Shown here: piece by piece, positions 35,825-44,401 of the stretch | Layout: each line of letters opens with the position of its first letter | Numbering within the stretch: the first letter of the stretch is position 1 | Origin: Vibrio sp. 10N | Lineage (GTDB): Bacteria; Pseudomonadota; Gammaproteobacteria; Enterobacterales; Vibrionaceae | Direction of reading: 5' to 3' | Assembly (NCBI RefSeq): GCF_036245475.1 | Contig: NZ_BTPM01000001.1 | Coordinates: forward strand, 1,612,001-1,676,000 | Length of the DNA: 64,000 nucleotides | The notes under the pieces: model-generated | What the model was told of the DNA's origin: nothing | What the model saw: the letters and a program-made list of their open reading frames with translations, nothing else | Databases searched by the model: none | Made by a program: the position numbers and the translations under genes

Positions 35825-35872
35825 TTCTTTAGCTACTAGGTTCTTTAGCGGCTATGTTCTTTAGCGACCATG
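35825..35872 (+). repeat. Three 16-bp direct repeats between convergent genes
   Basis: Three head-to-tail copies of a 16-base unit that begins TTCTTTAGC and ends in a variable seven bases (TACTAGG, GGCTATG, GACCATG). The nine-base core is identical in all copies. It lies in the 213-base gap between the convergent stops at 35785 and 35999. I see no gene in this gap. Confidence 0.75.
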
Positions 35873-35998
35873 GCGCTCGCGCCACTCCTGCCACATCAAA
35901 GCCTTAAACTCCAAAAATCCCATATCACTATTGGGAGTGAACTGTTCGATAGTTCGTTCCTTCGGATTAAGATAGTCGAAATACTCGTAGTGTCCTTT

Positions 35999-37417
35999 CT
36001 ATTTAGTGTCTGCATAAGCACGAGTGGCGAGAATCCAGCTAAAATCTGCTCCCGCTCTTTGTGCACCTTGATGGCAGTTCATACAGCTATCGTATTGGTG
36101 ATAGGTTTCCATAGTAATGTTGGCCAACTGACATTCTGGAAATGGCATGCCGCCAGCTTGAACAGGAGTGCCGTCTTCACACCCAAAGTCACCGTCGGTT
36201 GGCGTCTTGGCTGAGATGGAAGGCAGTTGTGGCCATTGCGAACCAATCAGTTGATAGTGTTCCCAAACAGTACCTTTGAGCAGATTGCGGTATCGAGTAT
36301 TCATATCCATGGTTGAGTAGCCCAACTTGTCTGGGTTCTCGCGCAGTGGGGTGTCGGGAATCTGGCTGAGTCGCACAACATTTATTGGAATGGTATTGGA
36401 AAAGTCGCCAGCTTCGGGAACACGGCTTGAGCCCGGGTGCTGTGCGGGGTTCGCTCTCATGACAGAGGCTTCGCGTTGATATAACGTAGGGTCATAGTAG
36501 GACGGTGTCATTGTTGCGGGTGTCGATGGGTCTTCACCAAGGTTATCGACTTGCTCGAAGGTCGCCCAGACCCATTGCGGAAAGTCAGGCGTTTTCTGGG
36601 CGATATGAAAACCGACTAGACCGACTTTGGTCGTGGTGCAATCACAGCGCATCATTGCATTTGGGCTGTCATCACAGGTACCAGGTACGGATACAACCGC
36701 ATTGTCGAGTGTAAAGAAGCGCGAGTGGAACTCTTTGTTCACTTTACTAAGGTCACGCCATGCCGCTTTGACTTCAATGACGCCTTCTTTTTCTTTACCG
36801 TTACCCGATGGCATGATGATTGGCCCGTTGGGCCAATTGTCACGGTTGTAGTAACCGTTTTCTCGAATAAAGTCGTACTCAACTTTGTTAACCCTGACTT
36901 CGTAGCGAGTAAATAGGCCTGTTTGATCGACAAGCGGCCCTCCGAACGCTTGGTCTAATTCATCTGCAACCGTACTAAACTTAGAGCCGCTCACTAACAC
37001 AGGCTGTCCTTCGTAGTCTCCACTTTTACAAATAGCGGTGCCATTGCTGGCCGTCCACGCTACGGGTTTGTCGCCATTTTGGGGAAACAGGTCAAATGCC
37101 GATTTCCACCCTAGCCATACAGGGAGCTTCCCATCAGAATACTGACCAAAAACGGCCTTATTGTTAGGCTCAAATGGTTCACCATGGGAGTTGACTTTCG
37201 ATGGCCACATTAATGCAATAAAGTTTTGCCAGTTGAAATAGTCAAAGAATGGCCTCTTGACGACAGCAGAAGCGGCAAAAGGTTGCGAGGGTACTTCGGC
37301 AAGCAGGTGCCCAGAGAGTTTAGGTTCAAGATGGTGGTATAGCTCGTCCTGACTCTCTGCAACTGCTTGACTCCCAAACAATGCAAATAGACTCAATGTC
37401 ATAAGTTTGGTTTTCAT
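35999..37417 (-). CDS. Exported monohaem c-type cytochrome-like protein, partner B
   Basis: A 472-residue protein with a clear signal peptide (MKTKLMTLSLFALFGSQAVA) and a single haem motif near the C-terminus, SCMNCHQGA (C445, C448, H449). The body is beta-rich with many Trp and Tyr; the segment EGVIEVKAAWRD and, later, VGLVGFHIAQKTPDFPQWVWATFEQVDN has equivalents in the neighbouring gene (EGTVVVKFLF and VQVDVAVVD...RWVYGTYAY). About six non-haem Cys suggest disulphides. The start shares one base with the upstream stop (TAATG), so the two are made together. I do not recognise a family or reaction; the haem placement at the end recalls cytochrome-family proteins of unknown function. Confidence 0.7.
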   Translation of the reverse strand: MKTKLMTLSLFALFGSQAVAESQDELYHHLEPKLSGHLLAEVPSQPFAASAVVKRPFFDYFNWQNFIALMWPSKVNSHGEPFEPNNKAVFGQYSDGKLPVWLGWKSAFDLFPQNGDKPVAWTASNGTAICKSGDYEGQPVLVSGSKFSTVADELDQAFGGPLVDQTGLFTRYEVRVNKVEYDFIRENGYYNRDNWPNGPIIMPSGNGKEKEGVIEVKAAWRDLSKVNKEFHSRFFTLDNAVVSVPGTCDDSPNAMMRCDCTTTKVGLVGFHIAQKTPDFPQWVWATFEQVDNLGEDPSTPATMTPSYYDPTLYQREASVMRANPAQHPGSSRVPEAGDFSNTIPINVVRLSQIPDTPLRENPDKLGYSTMDMNTRYRNLLKGTVWEHYQLIGSQWPQLPSISAKTPTDGDFGCEDGTPVQAGGMPFPECQLANITMETYHQYDSCMNCHQGAQRAGADFSWILATRAYADTK

Positions 37418-38769
37418 TACTTGTCCTCACACTCTCTTGGCATGTTTGCAGCGAACATCGCATGCTGTTGAACGGCGATTTGCATTTGTAAAGACGTATC
37501 TAGATTAAGCAGGTTTGGATAGTTTCCACCGCTATAAGCTTGCGGGAATTGTGTCGTTTGGAAGTAATTAACGTTCTCTTGGCTGTATTGGTTACATAGA
37601 CCACCAAAACCAAAAATAGGGGGAATAGTGACACCCATTTGAGGGTTCGCATCATCTACATTGGCATATGCGCCAGCATGACATGACAAGCAAGAGCTGA
37701 GTTTGTTATCTACAGGGCCGGCTAAGCGGTCTTCGCAACCAAAGTGCTCATACTTCTCAATGCTTTTGTTGAGCACGCTTTGACGCGCAGCAATGGATTC
37801 AGATTTTGGTACTGCGGGGAATGTCCAAGGGTCCATACCCCACTGAAGGCCAACGGGTTGAAGATTATCCCATACCGTGGCACCACCGTTGTTGATGTAT
37901 GCGTATGTGCCGTAAACCCATCTTGTGGGTGAGCGGCTATCGACAACCGCGACATCAACCTGAACGAGGTGAACATCTTGAACTGTACGGCTGCATTCAT
38001 CAAAGCCGTTGCTTGTCTCTTTATGACGGTTAGCCTGCCATTTAGGAGAGCCTTTGAGGTACTCCACATCAGTAGGAGCAACACTAGAAAACAGGAATTT
38101 GACGACCACAGTGCCTTCCTTGAAAGGCATACCTTTAGTCGAGGTGATTCCGTTAACCGTTTCTAAGATCGGCTGACCATTTTTATCAAAACTTTGGCCA
38201 ATAGTGTACGCACCGATATCGTTGTACATACCCACAGCCCATGTTTCAAAGCCTCTTCCTTCGCCATCACTAGGACCACCTACACCATAAAAGTCGCTTA
38301 AGTGAGCGGTACGCTCATTAGTGAGTCCATGCACAAATTCGCGTCCGGTTTCTTTGGCATACGCCATCCACGGTATGTGGAACCATCGCGTTTGACCGTC
38401 TACGTCGACGATCAATCCTTGGTCATTGTTGAGGTCGCGGGTTTGGCCCTGTTTAATGTAATCGAGGATGCTGGTTATATAATCCTTGTATTTGGGTTCT
38501 TTAGACCAGTCTGGAATACCAGAGTCGCTAAAGTCGACACCTTTCGACTCAGGGAAAAGGTCGATGTTCAGCCAAGGGCACGTGACATCGGTGCAGGCTG
38601 CAGGCATTTCAGTGGGATATTGATCGCTAAGCTCGAAAGTAGGCCCTTGCCAGTTTTGGAGTGGTTTGTTTACAGCGTTATTCCATGCTGGGGATTCCGC
38701 AAACGCTATACAAGATGTGGTCGCTAGCCACAGAGTGAGTAATAGGCGGTTTATGTTTGTCTGTATCAT
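37417..38769 (-). CDS. Exported monohaem c-type cytochrome-like protein, partner A
   Basis: A 450-residue protein with signal peptide MIQTNINRLLLTLWLATTSCIAFA and one haem motif, SSCLSCHAGA (C360, C363, H364), about 90 residues before the end. Before it lies a beta-rich part with FHIPWMAYAKETGREFVHGLTNERTAH, GFETWAVGMYND and RWVYGTYAYINN. Shared spacing (EGxxxVK, then WV..T, then SCxxCHxGA) suggests that it and the next gene are distant paralogues. AGGAAGC precedes the ATG. It lies 32 bases after the nucleoside hydrolase gene on the same strand, with no terminator between, so the three probably form one operon. Function unknown. Confidence 0.7.
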   Translation of the reverse strand: MIQTNINRLLLTLWLATTSCIAFAESPAWNNAVNKPLQNWQGPTFELSDQYPTEMPAACTDVTCPWLNIDLFPESKGVDFSDSGIPDWSKEPKYKDYITSILDYIKQGQTRDLNNDQGLIVDVDGQTRWFHIPWMAYAKETGREFVHGLTNERTAHLSDFYGVGGPSDGEGRGFETWAVGMYNDIGAYTIGQSFDKNGQPILETVNGITSTKGMPFKEGTVVVKFLFSSVAPTDVEYLKGSPKWQANRHKETSNGFDECSRTVQDVHLVQVDVAVVDSRSPTRWVYGTYAYINNGGATVWDNLQPVGLQWGMDPWTFPAVPKSESIAARQSVLNKSIEKYEHFGCEDRLAGPVDNKLSSCLSCHAGAYANVDDANPQMGVTIPPIFGFGGLCNQYSQENVNYFQTTQFPQAYSGGNYPNLLNLDTSLQMQIAVQQHAMFAANMPRECEDK

Positions 38770-38801
38770 AATGCTTCCTAGTGTTCTGACGTAAATGTGA
38801 T

Positions 38802-39818
38802 TTATTTTGTGACAGTGTCACTATTTATAATGTTTAGATAATTGTGATAGGTAGCGTCAGCATCGGCCGAAAGGGCAATGTTTACTGGCGAACCATTGTT
38901 GTGATCGACCAAAATCTGTCCCGAAGTATCGTTTTCTTCATTTAAGGTTTGCTCGACTCGAATGGGAAAAGAATGCGTTTGAATCAATTGAGGGTTAGTG
39001 ATGACTGAAGCGGCGAGGGGGTCCCAAAAGTCGAGATACTCACCAATGCCTTTTTTAATCGATGAGCTATTGAGTACCTGAGTGAGAAAATGTGCGCTGT
39101 TGTTGTCTATTTGGCTTAGTTCATTGACAAAAGATTGAGTTATTGGGACTTGTTGGGTTGCATTGAGTGCGACTAGCGTAAGATTCAAACCACTTTCAAT
39201 GATTGTCTGAGCGCCGAGGGGATCAATAAAGATGTTCCATTCAGCAACTTGGTTGGAATAGCAAGGTGGCTCTGACAAGGTTGGTTGAATATTCCCTTCA
39301 GCACCAGGCTTGACGAACTCACTTGTTAGGTTGCCTCCCATCATTATGATTTGAGGGATTTTGTCTTGTAACGCTTTGGACAACCTAGGCTTGTCTTTTG
39401 CGTATTCAAGAAACCGTCCCCATGTGGTTCCACCACCGATACATAGTAGCGTAACGGGTTCTGAGGTACTTAAGATGTATTCTTCTAAAAAAGGAATCGC
39501 ATCTATGTAATCACGATGCTGGTTTTGATGTGGAAACGGAGTGTCGTAGTGGTTATCGGCAGCCTCTCGCTCTTCCCCGGGAAAAGTGTTGCTGTATCGC
39601 ATGGGAGCATTAAACCCTTTTACGACTGGTATACGTAAGTCCTCCGGCTTTCCAGTTAGCGTGAGCATGTTACTAACGTTTTGAAGCCCATGACTGAGGT
39701 GGGCATCACCAGTACCAGTGACGGATATACCGACCACATTGATTTCGGGGTGCAATAGCAGATACAGCATTGCCATGTAGTCATCGAAGTCGACGTCGGT
39801 GTCGATTAAAACATTCAC
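38802..39818 (-). CDS. Nucleoside hydrolase (inosine-uridine preferring family)
   Basis: A 338-residue cytoplasmic hydrolase. The metal-binding signature is at the N-terminus, IDTDVDFDDYMAML (the DTDxDxDD cluster that binds calcium), followed by VVGISVTGTGDAHL and the MMGGNL segment; WDPLAASV near residue 270 is the conserved C-terminal block. Members cut the N-glycosidic bond of ribonucleosides. The usual EFN motif is replaced by EWNIFIDP, a known variant. The start is a GTG at 39818 with AAGGAG six bases upstream; the ATG at 39848 adds ten residues but lies in the leader. It heads the operon of the two exported cytochromes, with no evident link in function. Confidence 0.85.
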   Translation of the reverse strand: MNVLIDTDVDFDDYMAMLYLLLHPEINVVGISVTGTGDAHLSHGLQNVSNMLTLTGKPEDLRIPVVKGFNAPMRYSNTFPGEEREAADNHYDTPFPHQNQHRDYIDAIPFLEEYILSTSEPVTLLCIGGGTTWGRFLEYAKDKPRLSKALQDKIPQIIMMGGNLTSEFVKPGAEGNIQPTLSEPPCYSNQVAEWNIFIDPLGAQTIIESGLNLTLVALNATQQVPITQSFVNELSQIDNNSAHFLTQVLNSSSIKKGIGEYLDFWDPLAASVITNPQLIQTHSFPIRVEQTLNEENDTSGQILVDHNNGSPVNIALSADADATYHNYLNIINSDTVTK

Positions 39819-39829
39819 AGTGATCTCCT

Positions 39830-39849
39830 TATGTGTGCTTGTGCACATA
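39830..39849. promoter_or_regulatory. Inverted repeat upstream of nucleoside hydrolase
   Basis: TATGTG, eight bases, CACATA. It has the TGTG-N8-CACA outline of a CRP site but not the inner A/T of the consensus (TGTGT and GCACA). It lies only a few bases before the ribosome-binding site, so repression rather than activation would be expected. Confidence 0.25.
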
Positions 39850-39920
39850 GAGGCTAGGACAAGATTTGTTAATGTCTCGTTAAAATTCTAAACTTTCTGG
39901 AAAAGCGAAAGGACGGAATT

Positions 39921-40112
39921 ATGGAAGTAATCAAAGCGTGGCGAGTAAATTGCCCTTATTGTGGCGAGGCGTTTGAGACCTCCATCGATTGCACACTGGA
40001 CAGTCAGGAGTACATAGAAGACTGCTATGTCTGCTGTCGTCCGATTTTGTTTGAAGTTACTCTAGAAAGTGAGGATGTATTTGTTACCGTGCGCCACGAG
40101 AATGAGGTTTAG
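39921..40112 (+). CDS. CPXCG-motif cysteine-rich protein
   Basis: A 63-residue zinc-ribbon-like protein with CPYCGEAFE (residues 11-19) and CYVCCRP (about 37-43) as the two cysteine pairs. It matches the small CPXCG family found in many gamma-proteobacteria; function unknown. GGACGGAATT precedes the ATG. It is followed 65 bases later by the argO-like gene on the same strand. Confidence 0.9.
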   Translation: MEVIKAWRVNCPYCGEAFETSIDCTLDSQEYIEDCYVCCRPILFEVTLESEDVFVTVRHENEV

Positions 40113-40177
40113 ATTGAAACTCCATTAATTACGCGTTAAAACATCTGTTTGTTATATGGATGTAACTCGGAGTTGGC

Positions 40178-40783
40178 TTGGATATTGGGGTCTTTTTTAC
40201 CGGTTTTTCGTTAGGCCTGTCGCTAATCCTGGCGATTGGAGCGCAAAATGCGTTTGTCCTCAAACAAGGGCTAAAACGTCATTATGTTTTTGTCGTTTGC
40301 ACGGTCTGCGCGGTTTCTGACGCGTTACTTATTACTGCTGGCGTTAGTGGCTTCGGAGCGGTGATTGAAGCTTATCCTTCGGTCGAATTGGTTGCTCGTT
40401 ATGCAGGCGCGGCATTTCTTTTTATATACAGCTTTCAGAGTTTTCGCTCTGCAATTTCAAGCAACCATCAACTGGATCCTGAAGGGGATAGCAACGCCAG
40501 TCTGATGAGAACAGTGCTTATTTGTTTAGCATTAACATGGCTCAATCCTCATGTTTACCTGGATACTGTAGTGCTCCTAGGTTCTATCTCAACGCAATAT
40601 GCCCCTCAGCAATTCTCGTTTGGCCTTGGTGCGGTAACGGCTTCATTCGTGTTTTTCTTTTCGCTTGGCTATGGTGCCAGACTACTCACCCCGATTTTCC
40701 ATAAGCCTATTTCATGGAAGATTTTGGAGGGGCTAGTGGGCTTTATCATGCTGGCGATTGCATTGTCTTTGATTTCAGGTTAG
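40178..40783 (+). CDS. argO: ArgO/LysE-type basic amino-acid exporter
   Basis: A 201-residue inner-membrane exporter with about six transmembrane segments. FSLGLSLILAIGAQNAFVLKQGLKRHYVF at residues 10-38 and ALTWLNPHVYLDTVVLLGSIS near the middle are diagnostic of the ArgO/LysE branch, which exports arginine, lysine or canavanine. A TTG start at 40178 follows CGGAG. The SDR gene starts seven bases after its stop, so an operon with the following SDR, GFA and GNAT-HAD genes is likely. In E. coli argO needs ArgP, which is not in this window. Confidence 0.9.
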   Translation: MDIGVFFTGFSLGLSLILAIGAQNAFVLKQGLKRHYVFVVCTVCAVSDALLITAGVSGFGAVIEAYPSVELVARYAGAAFLFIYSFQSFRSAISSNHQLDPEGDSNASLMRTVLICLALTWLNPHVYLDTVVLLGSISTQYAPQQFSFGLGAVTASFVFFFSLGYGARLLTPIFHKPISWKILEGLVGFIMLAIALSLISG

Positions 40784-40789
40784 GTGGAA

Positions 40790-41518
40790 ATGAGTAAATT
40801 AATTGTGGTTACCGGCGGAAGCAGAGGCATTGGCGCTGCTACATCCAAACTGTTAGCGGCGAAAGGCTTTAGAGTGGTCGTCAACTTTTTATCAAACGCC
40901 AAGCGTGCAGAACAGGTGATCAGTGATATACGTCGAGATGGCGGAGAAGCATGGAGTTATCAGGCGAATATTTCCAATGAGGAATCAGTCGTCTCTATGT
41001 TTGCTTCTATCTATGCCGAGCATGGTGAAATATATGGGTTAGTCAATAATGCGGGGATCTTAAGTACTCAGTGCACTCTTGAGCAGATTACCGCAGAGCG
41101 CATTAATCAGATCTTAGCGACCAATGTCACTGGGACACTACTTTGCGCCCGTGAAGCAATTAAATACATGAAGGGGGGAAGCATTGTAAATGTCTCTTCT
41201 CGAGCATCGGTGACCGGGTCACCATTCGAGTATCTGGATTATGCCGCCAGTAAAGGTGCGGTGGATACTCTTACTAGCGGGTTAGCGTCAGAGTTAGCTG
41301 GTAGAAATATTCGTGTAAACGGAGTGCGTCCGGGATTGATTAAGACTGAAATGCATGCTGACGGTGGCGAGCCAGAACGAGTTAAACGATTAGAGTCGCA
41401 GATCCCACTTGGCCGAGGAGGTGAAGCGGAAGAAGTTGCGAATGCAATAGCATGGCTGATATCAGAAGAGGCTTCTTTTGTGACAGGCACATTCGTGGAT
41501 GTATCTGGCGGAAAGTAA
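40790..41518 (+). CDS. Short-chain dehydrogenase/reductase (SDR)
   Basis: A 242-residue classical SDR. The NAD(P) loop is VVTGGSRGIGAATSK, followed by NNAG, the catalytic S-Y-K as SSRASVTGSPFEYLDYAASKGA and the terminal SFVTGTFVDVSGGK. NADP preference is suggested by the basic residues after the first loop. The ATG at 40790 is chosen over a GTG at 40784 because AGGTGG lies directly upstream. Substrate unknown. Confidence 0.9.
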   Translation: MSKLIVVTGGSRGIGAATSKLLAAKGFRVVVNFLSNAKRAEQVISDIRRDGGEAWSYQANISNEESVVSMFASIYAEHGEIYGLVNNAGILSTQCTLEQITAERINQILATNVTGTLLCAREAIKYMKGGSIVNVSSRASVTGSPFEYLDYAASKGAVDTLTSGLASELAGRNIRVNGVRPGLIKTEMHADGGEPERVKRLESQIPLGRGGEAEEVANAIAWLISEEASFVTGTFVDVSGGK

Positions 41519-41530
41519 GGAAATAAAGAT

Positions 41531-41908
41531 ATGAAACAACAAGTGCTCAGTTGTCATTGTGGAAATGTGCAGCTTTCCTTTGACCATTGGCCAGAATCGG
41601 TCACCAGCTGTAATTGTTCGATTTGTCGTCGCTATGCGGCGCTCTGGGGCTATTTTCAACCAAAAGATGTGATGATTGAAGTAGCCAAAGAGACAGTAGC
41701 TTATCGCTGGGGGGATGGTAGCATCGATTTTCATCACTGCGCTGTGTGTGGTTGCGTGACTCACTATGAGTCTGCCGATAGCTCATCGACACCGAGAACG
41801 GCTATCAATTTTAGAATGGCGGATGGCCTTAAATCTTCCCAGGTTAAATATTTCGATGGTGCTGAGTCATGGTGTTTTCTTGATGAAAGTAAGGTGCGCA
41901 AGGTATGA
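41531..41908 (+). CDS. GFA / CENP-V family zinc protein
   Basis: A 125-residue protein of the GFA family (glutathione-dependent formaldehyde-activating enzyme-like). Cys pairs for two zinc ions: CHCGNVQ (residues 9-11), CNCSICRRYAALWGYF, and HHCAVCGCVTHYE. Most members have no established activity beyond thiol or aldehyde adduct handling. Its stop overlaps the start of the GNAT-HAD gene by four bases (ATGA). Confidence 0.88.
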   Translation: MKQQVLSCHCGNVQLSFDHWPESVTSCNCSICRRYAALWGYFQPKDVMIEVAKETVAYRWGDGSIDFHHCAVCGCVTHYESADSSSTPRTAINFRMADGLKSSQVKYFDGAESWCFLDESKVRKV

Positions 41909-42960
41909 ATCAAGAGAGGTTGAGTTTTCAAGATATCACGCTGCGAGTCGCCACTGAGCAAGATTTTGAGCCGCTTTATCGACTTATGACGAAGGATGAA
42001 GCTTGGACGGAGCTCAATGGCCCTTACTTTGGTTACCAGCGTCCAGCGCGCGAGCAGTTTCGAGAGGGATACTTTTCCAAACTCATGTTGGGTAATGAAG
42101 CGCTTGTTATTGAATATCATCAAAGAGTCGTCGGGACGGTAAGTTGTTACTGGGAAGACAAAAAGACGCGTTGGCTTGAGGTTGGAGTACTGGTTTATGA
42201 CTCGCGACTATGGGGTTGTGGTATTGGCATGAAAGCGTTAATCCCTTGGGTGAGTTATCTGTTCAATACTCTAGACATAGAGCGGGTAGGGCTAACCACC
42301 TGGAGCGGCAATCCGCGAATGATGAAGTGTGCGCTAAAACTTGGCATGACTCAGGAAGCGCGCTTGCGTAAAGTTCGTTATTATCAAGGGCACTATTACG
42401 ACAGCGTTAAGTATGGTGTGCTACGAGAAGAGTGGCGTGAACTAGAAAAGCTTTGGCGCCAGCGTGATCATATTTATTTGTTCGACTGGGGCGATACACT
42501 CATGGTCGATGATCCCACCCAAAGCGGAAAGATGTGCGATTGGCTAAAGGTTCAGCCGGTGGAGGGTGCGGAAGCGCTATTAAGTGGGCTTGCAAAATAC
42601 TGTCCCATCTATGTCGCAACCAATGCCAAAGATTCTGCAGAACAAGACGTAAAACGAGCCTTTGAAAGAGCACAGCTTGCCGAATACCTATCCGGGTATT
42701 TTTGTTTCAGCAACCTTGGTGTCGGCAAAGATGATGACGACTTTTACCCACGCATTGCCTCTAAGCTCAACACAGATACCAGTCAGCTTGTGATGACCGG
42801 AGATCAACTTGAACGAGATATACTGCCAGCAAGGCGTGCAGGGCTGAGAACGAACTGGTTCAACGCGAGTTCGATTGCGCATAATGAAAACGGCTTTGCT
42901 CGATTAGAAGATATTCTCTATCGGGAGCAAAGCCGTATGTCACTGGTTGATCTTGACTAA
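41905..42960 (+). CDS. GNAT acetyltransferase fused to HAD-family hydrolase
   Basis: A 351-residue two-domain protein. Residues 1-180 are a RimJ/RimL-like GNAT: ITLRVATEQDFEPLYRL, EVGVLVYDSRLWGCGIGMKALIPW (acetyl-CoA loop GCGIGM) and NPRMMKCALKLGM. Residues 188-345 are a HAD hydrolase: motif I DWGDTL with nucleophile D194, motif II T239, motif III K275, motif IV GDQLERD (D300, D304). The second Asp of motif I, normally at position +2, is G196, with D197 next, so classic phosphatase chemistry may be altered. The fusion implies acetylation and dephosphorylation of the same substrate, for example a phospho-sugar amine. Translationally coupled to the GFA gene. Confidence 0.85.
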   Translation: MNQERLSFQDITLRVATEQDFEPLYRLMTKDEAWTELNGPYFGYQRPAREQFREGYFSKLMLGNEALVIEYHQRVVGTVSCYWEDKKTRWLEVGVLVYDSRLWGCGIGMKALIPWVSYLFNTLDIERVGLTTWSGNPRMMKCALKLGMTQEARLRKVRYYQGHYYDSVKYGVLREEWRELEKLWRQRDHIYLFDWGDTLMVDDPTQSGKMCDWLKVQPVEGAEALLSGLAKYCPIYVATNAKDSAEQDVKRAFERAQLAEYLSGYFCFSNLGVGKDDDDFYPRIASKLNTDTSQLVMTGDQLERDILPARRAGLRTNWFNASSIAHNENGFARLEDILYREQSRMSLVDLD

Positions 42961-42970
42961 AAGACGACTA

Positions 42971-43837
42971 TCACGATGATTGGATGGTGGTGATAAGCTT
43001 CTCTGCTTGATCCAAATACTCACCACCAAACAAATTGCAGTGATTGAGCACATGATACAAGTTGTAGATGTGCTTGCGATACTCGTACATAGGTTCAATT
43101 GCCAAAATACTCTCGTATCCGTCGTAAAACTCTTGTCTAAACCCGCCGAAAAGCTCGGTCATTGCCAAGTCGCATTCTCTATCGCCCCAATAGCTCGCGG
43201 GATCATAACATATCGGTCCAAACGCAGTATTGGCCGCATTGCCATACCAAAGGTCACCATGTAGCAACGAAGGCTTAGGGTTGTGTCCAGAAAGTTGGTC
43301 GTTGACTAACTCAACAAACTCATCAATGTCTGTAAAAGTGATCTGTTTTTCCTTAAGAAGCTGGAGCTGCCAGCCTATGCGCTGTTCAGAGAAAAACCGT
43401 GACCACTTTTTATGCCATTGATTGGGTTGCAGGGTTGTTCCAATGTAGTTGTCTTGATCGAATCCAAATTCCTTTTGTTCTCCCCATTTGTGCAGCTTTG
43501 CGAGCTCTTCACCAAGCTGGTAGCTTGCCGGAGCGGTATCTAATGGTTTGACGGGAATATAATTGAGGATGATAAAGGCGCACTCTTTGGTTTTGCCAAT
43601 CAGTACTAACTCAGGTACGTGCACCGTGTTAGTTTCTCGAAGGGCGGTAAGGTTGTCGGCTTCGATTTCAAATTTAGCGATGAAGTCTTTGTCATTGATT
43701 TTGACGAAGTAACGCTGATCACCATCACTGATCATGTAACATTGGTTAATGTCTCCGCCACTCATCTTGATGCGCTCAGAGATATTGAACTCGAACATTA
43801 GAGTTTCTGAAAGCTGATCTGAAATTGCTTGCCACAT
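42971..43837 (-). CDS. Fructosamine kinase family protein (YniA-like)
   Basis: A 288-residue aminoglycoside-phosphotransferase-fold kinase close to E. coli YniA and the human fructosamine-3-kinases. MWQAISDQLSETL is the shared N-terminus; HGDLWYGNAA holds the catalytic Asp and Asn, and FGPICYDPASYWGDRECDLAMTELFGGF holds the metal-binding Asp. FFSEQRIGWQLQLL is characteristic. It may phosphorylate ketosamines or ribulosamines on glycated proteins for repair. The start at 43837 is taken because GGTGGGGGTC lies upstream and the family begins with MWQAI; the longer frame adds 14 residues. Confidence 0.93.
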   Translation of the reverse strand: MWQAISDQLSETLMFEFNISERIKMSGGDINQCYMISDGDQRYFVKINDKDFIAKFEIEADNLTALRETNTVHVPELVLIGKTKECAFIILNYIPVKPLDTAPASYQLGEELAKLHKWGEQKEFGFDQDNYIGTTLQPNQWHKKWSRFFSEQRIGWQLQLLKEKQITFTDIDEFVELVNDQLSGHNPKPSLLHGDLWYGNAANTAFGPICYDPASYWGDRECDLAMTELFGGFRQEFYDGYESILAIEPMYEYRKHIYNLYHVLNHCNLFGGEYLDQAEKLITTIQSS

Positions 43838-44016
43838 AAACGACCCCCACCTGCCAACACTATGGCTAGTGTAGAACAATATTGCTTACATAACATACTG
43901 TCAGCGCACAGAATCATTGACGTGACACCCGAATTTTCCCTTGTGTTCTTACAAACGTGACCTAGGTTTGCTATGGTGAGGTTCTTGTCATTATAGTCAT
44001 TGCTAGGAGAGCAGTC

Positions 44017-44361
44017 GTGGTTGTAGATACTGACGGCTATCAAGCACTTATTGAACACCTTGCGCTCAATCTAAGTGTGTTTACTTCAGAATTAGGGGAT
44101 ACCGGGGAAGAGACCATTGAGGACGTATCCACCGATATGGTGGCCTCAAATATAATGGCCGTCTTCGAGCAAAACCCAGAACTTCATGCCAGCGTTCGCT
44201 TTAAACTTCTCAAAGAAGTGGACTTAGTTATTCAAGATTTGGAAGAGGTGTTAGCGGGTGTATGGAACAAAAAAGCGACCAATGAACAAGTCGCTTTTCT
44301 TGAGGAGTACATCGCATTGGTAAAAAATCTATTTGATACTGCGGTGGCGAAGTACGATTAA
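44017..44361 (+). CDS. DUF3802 protein
   Basis: A 114-residue acidic, helical protein of the DUF3802 family, typical of Vibrio and close genera. DGYQALIEHLALNLSVF, the ETIEDVSTDMVASNIMAVFEQNPEL core and the terminal EEYIALVKNLFDTAVAKYD are conserved. Function unknown; no catalytic residues stand out. A GTG start at 44017 follows AGGAG at about eight bases. It faces the NlpC gene with a shared stem-loop. Confidence 0.85.
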   Translation: MVVDTDGYQALIEHLALNLSVFTSELGDTGEETIEDVSTDMVASNIMAVFEQNPELHASVRFKLLKEVDLVIQDLEEVLAGVWNKKATNEQVAFLEEYIALVKNLFDTAVAKYD

Positions 44362-44367
44362 TCTTAG

Positions 44368-44401
44368 CCTTTCTCTCGGTATCGAATTGCGGAGAGAAAG
44401 G
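44368..44401. terminator. Shared stem-loop between DUF3802 and NlpC genes
   Basis: CCTTTCTCTC and GAGAGAAAGG form a ten-pair stem with a 14-base loop between two convergent genes. T-runs are weak. Confidence 0.6.

Noticed and set aside
35870..36214. 114-codon open frame on the plus strand overlapping the cytochrome gene
   Set aside because: Most of it is antisense to the signal-peptide-bearing cytochrome gene and its start lies in the tandem repeat.
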